NCBI GenBank assembly: GCA_039654915.1
Contig: CM077599.1
Location: forward strand, 2,420,501 to 2,484,500
Direction of reading: 5' to 3'
Length of the DNA stretch: 64,000 nucleotides
Source: Aquilaria yunnanensis
Lineage: Eukaryota; Streptophyta; Magnoliopsida; Malvales; Thymelaeaceae
This document shows positions 1 to 11,300 of the stretch, in pieces; within the stretch, counting starts at the first letter, position 1, and every line of letters starts with the position of its first letter. The notes under the pieces were generated by a model. It was not told where the DNA came from and ran no database searches. It saw only the letters and a list, made by a program, of their open reading frames with translations. The position numbers were made by a program, and so were the translations under genes.

Positions 1-1956
1 GTTATATAACTTTTTCAAAATTACAATGTTAATGCTGACGATACTGTGAAACAAAGCCAAAGACAAAAAGTCTATTCCCAAACTTCTCAAAGCATTCGGA
101 CGTAAATAATCATAGATAAATGGAGCACACTGATTCATAAAATAAGGCAATATCCATTGAGATTGATTAGATATGCAGCACTGGCCCACTGGGGCTAAAC
201 ATGAGGCACAAGTGGTTTTGCAAATTGGGCCGGCCCCTGCTGCTTCTTTGGACAGCAACATAACGTCGGTGTTTCCCATGAATCCTTTTATTACAATGGC
301 ATGTCTTGTCTGCCCATCAATTAATGTTTATGGACCTCATCTAAGACTTAGGCTTGGCATTCTTTTTCTTCAAATGATTTCCTTCAAATTGCAAGCTCAC
401 ACAGTTGTCAGCATGATGCATAAGAACTTAAAGGTGATATATGGGCCTAAGGCGAAATTAACGTGGAATAGGATAAAACAGTGGTATTGTTTCCACAAAC
501 ATAATACAAGTATAACAATGTACAGAAACATTACACAGTTAGCACAATATAATTAAAATGTGATCTAAAAGTAAAAAAAAAAAGATTTTGGTTACTTTTT
601 ATGCTTCTACATGGGCTTGGGTCAAGCATGTATCCTCTTTGCTGTGGTCTTAATCATCATCACACTAAAGGTAAAATTGCATCTATGAGTGTTTAAAGAT
701 TTAATTTTAATATCAAGATACATACATTCTCATTAATTGAGTTAACCTGAAGATGTGTATTTTTTTTAAAGAAAAAGTAATAGTAGATTTATACTCACCC
801 TTCTCCTACTCATACGTATACCCCCAAAAAAGTGTGTTTTGGCTATTTTTGCATATACATATCCAGTAACTCGTAAAAGTTTATATGGATTTTCGATAAA
901 GTTTCCATAGTTTTGCTTCTTAATCTGGTCTACAATATATTACATGTATAGGTGAGTGATCATTGAATGAAATTTTATTTTCGTAAAAAAAATACTACCG
1001 CTAAAAATTGAAATTGCGTTGGTTGGTTTAACCTTAAATAATTGGGCAGTGGTGAGTTGATATCTAATCAATGAACATGGTCGGGTTAGATCAAATTTAT
1101 AGTGGAATAGAATTAATCTGAAATAGTTATCACTCTAGAAAAATCAAACTCAATCTAAAAATTGAGAATCAAATAAAACCAAAACCATATAATTAAATTT
1201 TTCAGTTCTAATTTTTGGTCTTTTTAGTTCATAATAGAGTTTTAATTCAAGATACATTGCTCTAACAAATTAAGGTATTCAGAACCTCACAAATCAACCA
1301 CCGCAATGGTGCAACCTCCTATCTTCGTCATCTCGTTAGCTGGCTAGTCACCTGACGGATTTCCACCCCTGTCCTTAGATTCGATAGTAATCCGCTAGTT
1401 CTGCCGCTTGTTAGATTTACAATTCATTTCACTCTCTCTTGTGCGGTTATCTTCACCATAAATACATAAGTAATTCATAAATATCATAAATCTTATAAGA
1501 TATTTATACATATACCTTCAAGTTTGCTTCCAACTTAAATCAACTGAAAATCATTAATTTTTCCAACTATAAAATTAACCCATGGGCCATAATCCATTTT
1601 TACCTATCCAATTCAACCCAACCCAATAAAAAAATTCGTGCTGGATTATATTTGACGCATACTCAGCCAACTAATATATCCCTCTTCAACTTTGACGTAC
1701 AAGATGGAAAATTAGGAGTAGCTTAATTAAAGCCGTAAACATGTCCCCATCACGAGATGGGTTAGCTTTTTAATGATTCCCTCTAAACATCTCTATGTCA
1801 GCAGGAAAGAAGAGTGGTACGCAACCTAAACTCAGTAAAGGTAACGGCTTAGGTTTTTTTCTCTTAAGAAACGAGGTGGCTTGGGGTTGGGTTGGGGGAT
1901 TCGAGAATGATTTTCTTTTCCTTTTTATTTAAAGAGAAATCCTCAACAACTAAATT
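1..1956. other. intergenic sequence, no gene supported
   Basis: AT-rich plant intergenic DNA left of the large retrotransposon. The only open frame over 100 codons (173-556, plus) has no recognisable domain and ordinary-looking amino-acid bias, so I do not call it. The last bases (CTAAATTCAACC) and the sequence after the element (TAATACAGCCG) appear to be the two halves of the uninterrupted target site. Confidence 0.6.
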
Positions 1957-1961
1957 CAACC
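1957..1961. repeat. target site duplication, left copy (CAACC)
   Basis: The five bases CAACC immediately before the LTR's TGTTGACACC are repeated exactly after the right LTR at 27035-27039. Five bases is the usual length for Ty3/gypsy integrases. Confidence 0.95.
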
Positions 1962-2488
1962 TGTTGACACCCAATTTCGTCCGGCCTTTTTTTTAAAAAA
2001 AAAAAAAAATTTAAAAAAAAAAAAAAAAAAAACTAATTAAAAAAAATTATTATTATTATTATTATTATTGCTAAAAAATTTTAATTATGTTAATTAGTTT
2101 AAAATATATTTTTATTTTGAGAAGATTTGATTTAAAATAATATATGTGTGAATATGTATGTGTTTGGAATAAAAATAAAATTTCAGAAAAAAATGACAAA
2201 AAAATTAAAAGTTTGAGGTAAAAATGACAAAATTGAGAAGTTTCGGATAAAATTGACAAATTCTGAAAGTTTCAGGAGCTTTGGGTAATTTTTCGCGTCA
2301 ATTTTGGGCCTAAACGGACGTTTCTAGCCCAAATTGACAGAAAACGTTAAAATTGTCAAAATCAGAAGCTTCTGAGCTTATCCAGAGCTGGAGTAACGTA
2401 AAGGACTGAAACTGTCATTTTACCAATTTAAAAGATAAGTTTGATATTTTTTATTAATTTATCCGTCCACAGTTCAGCTAAGCTCCTT

Positions 2489-2497
2489 CTATAAATA
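2489..2497 (+). promoter_or_regulatory. TATA box of the LTR promoter
   Basis: CTATAAATA followed by a C-run, about 530 bp into the LTR; the right LTR has the same at 23710-23718. Transcription would be expected some 25-35 bp downstream (around 2520-2530, inferred). That would give the genomic RNA a leader of several kilobases before ORF1. The related solo LTR at 34251-37755 has an equivalent TATA-like box in the opposite orientation near 37080. Confidence 0.7.
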
Positions 2498-4746
2498 CCC
2501 CCCCAAATTCAGTGCTGAACATATAGAAAATCAGAGAAAAAAGTTCAGAGCTCCGTTTTAGAAAAAGAGAAAATAGAAGCCTTAGTCCTAGGCTCTCCTC
2601 CCTCTGCCAAAACAGTCCCAAAATTATTTTTTCTTACGTTTCGACTACCTTCTTCCTCCGTTTTCTCTTTCTTTCTTTTTCTGTCGCCGTCCTATCCCGC
2701 TGCCGTCGCCCTGCCGCCGCCGTCTCGCCGTTGCCGTCGTTCCTACGCCGTCGCCGTCGCCATCGCCGCCGCGCCCAGCAGTCCTGCCGTCTCGCGCCGC
2801 CGCACCCAGCCGTCCTGCCGCCGTCGCCCCGCTCCCTCGCCGCCGTCGTCCCGGCCGCCGTTACCCTCGCCGCCGTCGCCCCGCGCCCTCGTCGCCGTCG
2901 CCCAGCCGCCCTGCGCCCTCGCCGCCTCCGCCTGCCCAGCCCCGTCACCCCCCCCTCCTCCCTCGCGTCGCCTCTGATTCTTTCTCCAGATTCAATTTTA
3001 ATTTTTAAGGGTAAAACCTCCTTTCAGTCCTTCATCTTTTCAATTTCTTTCTATTAGGTCACTAACCTTTTTATTTTGTCTTTGCAGAAAATTAATTAAC
3101 TAACTCATTTATTTTTTTTACTTGTTTATTTATTTGTTTATTATTGTTATTATTACTAACCTTTTTTTTTTTGTTATTAGCAACTAACAACTAACTTGCT
3201 AATTTTTACTAACCTTTATTTTTATTGTTGTTAATAATTAATTAAATTGTCTAACTTTTATTTTTGTTGTAATTAATTAACTTAATTAAACTTGGCTAAC
3301 TTTTATTTATTGTTGTTAATTAATTAACTTAATTAAACTTGGCTAACTTTTATTATTGTTATTAATTAATTAACTTAATTAAACTTGGCTAACTTTTATT
3401 ATTGTTATTAATTAATTAACTTAATTAAACTTGGCTAACTTTTATTTATTGTTGTTAATTAATTAACTTAATTAAACTTGGCTAACTTTTATTTATTGTT
3501 ATTAATTAATTAACTTAATTAAACTTGGCTAACTTTTATTTATTGTTGTTAATTAATTAACTTAATTAAACTTGGCTAACTTTTATTTATTGTTGTTAAT
3601 TAATTAACTTAATTAAACTTGGCTAACTTTTATTATTGTTGTTAATTAATTAATTTAATTAAACTTGGTTAACTTTTATTTATTGTTGTTAATTAATTAA
3701 CTTAATTAATTTGGCTAACTTTTATTATTTTTGACTTAATTAACTTTCATTATTATTGTTAATAATTAATTTAATTAAATTTTGATAACATTTATTATTA
3801 TTATTTTTTTTAAGTGGATGGCCAAAAAGCCCCACTTTATTAATTTTTCTTTATATAATTTAATTTATTTAATTCACCTTTTACCCATAAATAAAAAAAA
3901 CTAAAAGAAGATTCTTTTGTAATTAATTATTAAGGCTAATAAAAATTTAAAAGCCAATTATTTTTATTTTGGAATACATTTTTTATTATTTCTTTAAAGA
4001 TAACAAAGTGAACTTTTTGTTAAAATTAATAAACAAACATGATTAAATCAATTCTTTTTAAATATTTTTTTTAATAATGATACTTAAAATAAAAATTCAA
4101 GAAAAATCCAATTAAAATTAATAATTAATAAATAATTAAAATTTAACAAAAATTAAAAAAATCCATGACCAAATGATCCGCCAGGATCCATGGCTTGGAA
4201 ATATTTTTAAATAAAGTATATAAATAAACTTTTCTTTATTAAAAATAAAATTTTGGGACTAATATATTAATTATTTATTAAAATAATAAAATAATTTTAT
4301 TTTAGTTTTCTTTATTAATAAAAAGAATAAAAATTTTGGGTTAATATTTTATTCAGTAATATTTTATTCCTTTTAAAAAATATAACTTTTTGTCTCCTTT
4401 ATAAAAATTTTAGTCAAATAATTTAAAAAAAAATAAAAAAATAAATAACAAAAAAAATTGAATTTTCTCTTAAATATTTTAGACTTATTAATTAGATATT
4501 TTCAGAGATATAAATAAAAAAAAAAATCTTTCATTAAACAAAAAGAAAACAAAAAAAAATATAAATATCAAAACTTTTGTTTTAAAATACATATAAATTT
4601 TTGGTTAAATAATCTTTTATTCCAAAACAAATTAAATAAATATCAAAACTTTTCTTCTTTTGTTTAAAATATACATATAAATTTTTAATTTTTTTAATTA
4701 AACAATTACTTTTGGTTAATCTTTTATAAAAAAAAAAAATTTAGTT

Positions 4747-4840
4747 CATGGTATATTGGCTGGAAACTGTCTCGTGCCCGCTTTTGAGCTGCTTCACCTG
4801 GTGAAGAGGGTCTGGCTGAGTAACAACGCCCCGTACCATG
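4747..4840. other. GC-rich island bounded by an inverted repeat inside the LTR (possible structured RNA)
   Basis: A ~94-bp island of normal base composition in extremely AT-rich surroundings. Its edges are inverted repeats (TCATGGTA at 4746-4753, TACCATGA at 4834-4841), and its middle holds a perfect palindrome CTTCACC-T-GGTGAAG (4792-4806). The second LTR has the same island at 25966-26059. I could not find it in the related solo LTR. The function is unknown; a folded element in the transcript leader or a small nested insertion are both possible. Confidence 0.5.
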
Positions 4841-5096
4841 ATCAAAGTTTTTTTTTATTTTTAAACTCTTTAATTCCTTTAAATTAACTTCTTATTAAAT
4901 AAAAATTAATAATTTTTTCAATTCTTTTATAAATTGAGTAATTCTTTAAATAATAAATATCCTTCATTAAACAAGAAAAATCAGATAAAAATAAAAGAAA
5001 GAAATAAAAGATAATAAAAGAAAGAAATAAAAGATAAAAAAAGAAAGAAATAAAAGAAAAGATAAGAAAAATAAAAGAAAAGATAAAGAAAGATAA

Positions 5097-5127
<31 letters not shown>

Positions 5128-5818
5128 AAGATAAAGATAAAGAAAGATAAAAGAAAGAAAATTAAAAAAAAGAAAGTAAAAATAAATTTAAAAAAAAAGA
5201 AAAAGAAAGAAAGAAAAAAAAAGATAAATTTTTAATTTGTATTAAAAATCATTCATGAACAAAATTATCATTTAAAAATTAATTTCATGATAATAAGAAT
5301 TAAATAATTACGATAAATTAAATCAATTTCCATATCCGGATGATCCGGCAGGATCTACGGTTTGGAAAATATTAAACTTTTTTTAAAAAAATAAATAAAT
5401 TAAATAAAAAGATAAAAATCCATATTTTTACAATATGGATAAAATTGTTTAAAATTTCACCAAAATTCCGTGTCCAAATGACTCGGCAGAGTCCATGGTT
5501 CGGAATCAAAATCTTCCGTGTCCAAATGACTCGGCAGAGTCCATGGTTCGGAAGTATAAAATTTTACCCGAATTAATTACCAAAATCCACATTTTTGACT
5601 AATTCAGTTAAAATATCTAAATTAACTGAAAATTTTTAAAAGCAAAGTAAAACAAAATTAAAATCAACTAAGGTGCCAATTTTGGGCGCTATAACAATAT
5701 TGTTTTAGCGTAACCGTACTCCCGATTCCCGAACTCTCGCAGACCAATTTTAAGGTGACCAATCGACCTAAGTAAACCGATTGGTGGCGACTCCAGAAAA
5801 CCCAACGTTGCCACAGCT

Positions 5819-5836
5819 TGGCGACTCCACTGGGGA
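5819..5836 (+). other. primer binding site (PBS)
   Basis: TGGCGACTCCACTGGGGA starts three bases after the LTR's terminal CA. It begins with TGG, the complement of a tRNA 3' CCA, and has the form expected for a host-tRNA primer site in this lineage. I cannot assign the isoacceptor with certainty without a tRNA set from the same species. Confidence 0.85.
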
Positions 5837-6439
5837 GTCAATATTAGTGAGTCGAGCTTAAAGTTGATTTGTTTTGATTTACTTTGCTTTACTATTATGT
5901 GGATTTATATATTATATTTACTTAAGTAAACATGCATAATGCATTCACAAAATGAAGCTCTATACCCGAGCTTCCTTAAATCAAACACGATTCTTTCTAA
6001 GCGGAATTGGTGTTGCTGTCCTTGTGAGGCCACGGTCTCCAAGCCTTCACCGGTTTCAAAGTAGCAAAGTAGTGTATTGCCTTCTGAGACGGTTAGTCTC
6101 TGCATGGGCCCACGAAAAGCTACGACTCGAATTAATCCATTCCTTACATAAACCCTAGAGGGTAAGGAATCGGGCCGTCACTATGATTTAGTGACGGGAT
6201 TCGGGAACTATCCCTTGCCTTTTTGATAAACCACCTTCTGCATATAGAATTCCTTACTCTACCTTAGAACCAGCCATTAAGAATTTTCTATACCTCGGTT
6301 CCCATTTCCATAGGTTTTGTTTTATCTATATGTTTGTATGATCTTATGTGTTACCTTTTTACTAACTCTGTTTTTCCTTATTTTTCCGGCATACACATTT
6401 CATCATTAAAGATAAATATTTGGTGAAAGAACCATTATC
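5837..6439 (+). other. 5' leader between PBS and ORF1, with two adjacent hairpins
   Basis: 603 bp without a convincing gene. Two neighbouring perfect stems are visible: ATTCCTTAC/GTAAGGAAT (6139-6147 with 6162-6170, 14-nt loop) and CGTCACTA/TAGTGACG (6176-6183 with 6189-6196, 5-nt loop). The position just after the PBS is where packaging or dimerisation structures of retroelement RNA usually lie; that role is inferred. Short upstream open frames here may reduce translation of ORF1. Confidence 0.5.
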
Positions 6440-8134
6440 ATGGATATTCTCGATTATCTTCCCACGGCTGTTACTGCATCATGGAATGACACTGTAATCG
6501 AAACTCAGCCTGAAGCTATGGAATATTCCGAAACAGCTCAAAAGCTTCACGGAGATGCTCTGACATCCCACTCTCACATACAGCTTAAGGACCAGGTATC
6601 GGTTCGGATAAACCATAATGACACCATGGAATTATTACAAGTCTGGAATAGTTGGAACTCTGCTGATCGGGAAGCTTTTACGGCAAAATATGGTCACATC
6701 GCTTGCCTACTAAAGGTTACCGTTGATGCATCACTTGTCCGGGCTCTAACACAATTTTGGGATCCATTTTATCGATGCTTTTCTTTCGATAAGATGGATC
6801 TGGTTCCAACCATTGAAGAATACAATAACCTCTTGGGTTGGTCCTCCAACTATCCAATTGAGACGTATCAATATGATAGAAGAACGGAGCCTCATCGAGC
6901 CCTAGCAAAATTATTGGACATGCCAGCTTCTAGTCTTCAACCCAAATTTGCAACAAAAGGGTGTCGGAAATTTATCAGCTGGACCGATCTAAAACAACTA
7001 AGTCACACCCTCCCTCAGAAGAATCAACGACGCAAGTTGTTCGCCTTGGCAATATATGGCCTGGTAGTCTTCCCAAGAATTGTCGGATTTATTGAAGGAG
7101 ACGTCATCACATTATTTGAGCAAGTCTGCAATGCCCAAGTAAATCCGACCTCAGTGATATTATGTGAAACTATCAGGGCATTAAACTTTTGTCGCCAAAG
7201 AGGAGGCAAATTCATAGGATGTTCACATCTCCTCAACGTTTGGATCAAAAGCCACCTTCCTTGTGAGAAGCAACATTTTGGAAATCGCTTTTCAAAGGAC
7301 TTCATCCCAATCGAAGCCTTTTTGAAAAGTGAAACCACTAATCATGATAGCAAGGAAGCATGGGTTGACTACTTCAAGAACATCAGCGAATTCCAAATTG
7401 AATGGAGAGCACCCTGGTCCACCACCACCCGCATAGTTTACCGTTGCGGCAATTGCCCGTGGGTTCCTCTCTTAGGCATATGGGGAGGAACAAGCTATGC
7501 TCCAGCCCAAGTACGTAAACAATTTGGGTCCATGCAATTTATACCCATGACACATAACCTGAGCAAGTTGGAGTTTTCACATGAAGATCCAAATTCAAAT
7601 AAGCTTGCAATGGGTATTTCAGTTGCATGGAAAAGACTTTTCATATTAAAGTCAGGCCCTATTATTTCTCCTACTGCGTATTATGAATGGAGAAATAATC
7701 GGAAAGAAGGAATAGTTCTTCCCGAAGAGGTCATCAGAAAATTGGCAAAAAGAGAGTTGGAGAAAGAGCTAGAGGAAGAAAAGGAGAAGAACAAAAAGAT
7801 GCTCTTCGACATACAACAGCTCAGTCACAAAACACAACTCCTCGAAGAAAAGATCGAAAGCCAAAAACAAGTCATCACCGAATTAGTTGATGAAACCGAT
7901 CAAACAGAGATGAGAGCAAGATATTGGGAAGATCAATACAGATTTTCTCAAGAACAGCTTCAAATATTTTTGGCAGAAGTCAGAAAAGTGACTGAGCAAG
8001 CCCAACTAATGGGCGAAGAAGCCAAGGAGTTAGAAGAATTGAGCTGCCCTACTCCATCGGTGAATATTCAAAAAATGATGGAGTTTATTTCAAAGGCCAG
8101 AAAGCAATACTGTACTTTGGGCCGTTTCTTTTGA
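6440..8134 (+). CDS. Ogre ORF1 protein, plant-mobile-domain-like
   Basis: 564 aa, complete, first gene after the leader. About residues 58-135 resemble the plant mobile domain / aminotransferase-like region found in plant MAIL/MAIN-type proteins and in ORF1 of Ogre elements: a Trp-rich helix pair followed by FWDP, then VPTIEEYNNLLGW. The C-terminal part (about 430-520) is a long Glu/Lys-rich stretch with heptad character, predicted coiled coil. The last ~40 residues are not distinctive. ORF1 is separated from the Gag ORF by 193 bp with in-frame stops, so it is probably a separate translation product. Its role in the retrotransposon cycle is not established; host PMD proteins act in silencing of transposons and in genome maintenance, so interference with or recruitment of that machinery is a reasonable but unproven idea. 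Confidence 0.85.
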   Translation: MDILDYLPTAVTASWNDTVIETQPEAMEYSETAQKLHGDALTSHSHIQLKDQVSVRINHNDTMELLQVWNSWNSADREAFTAKYGHIACLLKVTVDASLVRALTQFWDPFYRCFSFDKMDLVPTIEEYNNLLGWSSNYPIETYQYDRRTEPHRALAKLLDMPASSLQPKFATKGCRKFISWTDLKQLSHTLPQKNQRRKLFALAIYGLVVFPRIVGFIEGDVITLFEQVCNAQVNPTSVILCETIRALNFCRQRGGKFIGCSHLLNVWIKSHLPCEKQHFGNRFSKDFIPIEAFLKSETTNHDSKEAWVDYFKNISEFQIEWRAPWSTTTRIVYRCGNCPWVPLLGIWGGTSYAPAQVRKQFGSMQFIPMTHNLSKLEFSHEDPNSNKLAMGISVAWKRLFILKSGPIISPTAYYEWRNNRKEGIVLPEEVIRKLAKRELEKELEEEKEKNKKMLFDIQQLSHKTQLLEEKIESQKQVITELVDETDQTEMRARYWEDQYRFSQEQLQIFLAEVRKVTEQAQLMGEEAKELEELSCPTPSVNIQKMMEFISKARKQYCTLGRFF

Positions 8135-8327
8135 AAATAATAAGCTTTTGGTGAATGTAATTGAGAAATTCCACTATAATTCTTCTTTCACCAAGTATTT
8201 ACAATATTCATGCATGCATCCATCACATCAATCATACACACATAGAATCTAATAAAATAAATATTTCCTTTAAAAGGGTAAAATTGGACCTCAACACCGA
8301 TATTCAACTCGACTCCAAACAAGATTA

Positions 8328-11300
8328 ATGGCAGAACAAGCCGAAGGACGTCTCATGGAGATGGAGTCCAAGATTGAAAGTATGTCAGAACAGATGAAAC
8401 AATTGATGGAATTAATCAAAGGGAAAGCAACTCAAGTCCCCATCAAAGAAGTACAAGATCCCACTTATCCCCCGGGATTCACCCCGCAACGAGTCTCAGT
8501 CCAAGAAAACCTGTTTCAAGAATCAGGACCCTCTGCTAGTGTTCACCTGAAACAAGACACTGTACAGGAAGAGAAGAAGACATTACCAAAAGATGAAGCA
8601 GAATCTCAAAAAATCGAGACAATAGAGAAAAGACTGAGAGCCATTGAAGGAGGCACTATATTCGGATCCCTTTCAGTGGATGACCTCTGCTTAGTGCCAG
8701 ACGTCGTAATCCCTTCAGATTTTAAGGTGCCAGATTTCGTAAAATACGATGGAACGAGTGATCCCATCACTCACATCACTTTGTTTCTCAGAAGACTACA
8801 ACCACTTACCAAAGATGAGAAGGTGTGGATCGCACTTTTTCAGGAAAGTCTCACAAAATCAGCATTACAGTGGTATCTAAGCCAAGGTCCAAGAAACATA
8901 AAAACTTGGAATGACCTTGCTCAGGCCTTCATCGGCAACTATAAACATGTTATGGACTTAGCTCCGGATCGCCAAACTCTCCAAAACATGGAGAAGAAAA
9001 AAACAGAAACTTTTAAGGAATACGCCCAACGATGGAGGGACTTAGCTGCACAAGTACAGCCACCCATGACAGAAAGAGAAATGGTCACTTTGTTTGTCCA
9101 GACACTGAAATACCCATATTATGACAAACTTATTGGCAATGCGGCAACTAACTTCTCCGACGTAGTCATGTCTGGAGAAAGGATCGAGCATGGTATCAGA
9201 ACCGGGAAGATTACTGAGTCCTTTAGTGATCCTATGAAAAGAGGAGGACCATCCAGAAGAAAAGATGAAGAAATACAACAAATCGGACGAGGAAGAGGGA
9301 TTCCCCTCGTGGGTACCGTGGCTACCGGACCTCGCCTATCCTATTCTGCCAACAGGCCCAATTATTATCCTACCAATAGGCCCAATGATTATCCTCCAAA
9401 TAGGCCCAGTGATTATCTTCCCAATAGACCCAACAATTATCCTCTCAACAGGCCTAATCAGTTACGGCCACCTGTTCCGACTCCTCCAATGCCTGCACCA
9501 AGACCAAGAGAAATTTTCGCACCGATTCCCATGACTTATACTGAGTTATATCCAAAACTCATCCAGAGCCAACTCATTCACCCAATTCCCACAAGGCCAT
9601 TCGAACCCCCATATCCAACATGGTATGACCCTAAACTAAATTGCCCATATCATGATGGTGCCGTGGGCCACGGACTCGAAAATTGCATAGCATTGAAGCG
9701 TATAGTCCAACAATTAATTGAGTCAAAGTGGTTGGACTTTTCCGATGAACCAAACGTCACTCATAATCCATTGCCTCCTCATCAAGCCAAACCAGTCAAT
9801 ATGATGGAAGAATACTGGCCGATGAAGAAAACAGTCAATGATATCATAACCCCTCTTAAGCATGTATATTCATGCCTTGTGAAAGAAGGGATTATCATAG
9901 GAAAGTCTTCTGGAAATAAAGAAGTCGAGGATGAGGAGTGGTGCAACTTTCATAACAGTAAGAGTCATTCTATCCAAGAATGCCCAGAATTCCGTAAAAG
10001 TCTACAAAGTCTCATGGACTCCTCCCAAATCATCGTTTTTATGTCAGATAAAGAGGATGACGTGAATGTGATAATTAAAGAACAAGAAGTCAATATCATG
10101 CCAAGACCACTAGTCATTCCAATCTCAAAATCTGCTCTCAAGCCTTTAAGAATTCAAGTTCCAAAGCCATTCCCGTACAAATCAGACAAAACTGTTCCAT
10201 GGAACTATGGCTATACTTCTAACATCACATCAACTCCGTTAGAAGTTGGGGGCATGACTAGAAGCGGTCGGTGTTATTCTCCCGAGCAAATGAACAAGCT
10301 CCAACAAGAGAAGAATGTTACGGATCCAGCAAATGGACCTATTAACACATCTAAAGAGCAAGAGATGCCTCGAGCAGTAACAGATGAACAAGCTACTGAG
10401 TTTCTCAAACTCATAAAGCAAAGTGAATACAGTATCGTGGAGCAGTTGAACCGTCTGCCAGCAAAGATCTCCATACTTTCATTACTCTTAAGTTCTGATG
10501 CCCATCGAGAAGCTCTTCTCAAAGTCCTGAATAAGGCTTATGTTGAACAAGATATCTCCGTGAACAACTTTGACCACCTTGTCAACAACATCACGGCACA
10601 AAATCTCATCACATTCACTGACGATGAGATACCAGCAGAAGGAAGGGGTCACTCTAAGGCTCTACATATTTCGATTAAATACAAAGATCGGATTATGGCT
10701 AGAGTTCTGATCGACAATGGATCAGCTCTAAATGTAATGCCATTAGAAACTTTACATAAGATCGGTTTAGACCCATCACACCTCAACAACAGTCATATTG
10801 TTGTTCGAGCATTTGACGGAACAAAGAGAGATGTGGTTGGAGAAATAGAGCTACCAATTGGGATTGGTCCCTGTCTTTTCCATATCACATTCCAAGTCAT
10901 GGACATTTCTCCATCTTATACTTGTCTGCTGGGAAGACCATGGATCCATATGGCTGGAGCAATTCCTTCCTCATTACATCAAAAAATGAAATTCATCATT
11001 GAAGGAAAGATAATCACAGTCTTTGCTGAAGAAGACATTCTGCTATCTAGACCTGCGGATGCTCAATATGTTGAGGTCAATGAAAATATACCTGATTGCT
11101 CCTTCAGGTCTTTTGAGATTGTCAATGCTGCTTATGTCAGTGAATATGGAGAAGAACCCGTTCCTAACATCTCTAAAACAAGTCGCATGGTCGCCAAACT
11201 CATGATAAAAGGAGGATACTCACCAGGGTTAGGTTTGGGACAAGATTTACAAGGAATCCCAGAGCCATTGAAAATATCCGCAAATGAAGGGAAATACGGC

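Larger units (their letters stand above)
1962..5815 (+). repeat. 5' LTR of the Ogre-like element
   Basis: 3,854 bp, beginning TGTTGACACC and ending GTTGCCACA. Contents in order: poly-A/T and ATT runs; a TATA box near 2489; a GC-rich pyrimidine tract of CCG/GCC/GTC triplets (about 2640-2960) in which the long open frames on both strands are low-complexity Arg- or Pro-rich and not genes; about ten copies of a ~47-bp AT-rich tandem unit containing AACTTGGCTAAC (about 3255-3720); a GC-rich palindromic island (4747-4840); a long A/G-rich strand (about 4975-5230); and four scattered copies of a ~38-bp hairpin motif. Compared by eye with the right LTR I see only a handful of substitutions plus homopolymer length changes. 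Confidence 0.95.

Noticed and set aside
2634..3057. Overlapping Arg-rich (minus) and Pro/Arg-rich (plus) open frames in the LTR, repeated at 23855-24278
   Set aside because: They come from a GC-rich triplet repeat that is open in several frames on both strands; no domain, extreme composition, and positioned inside an LTR.
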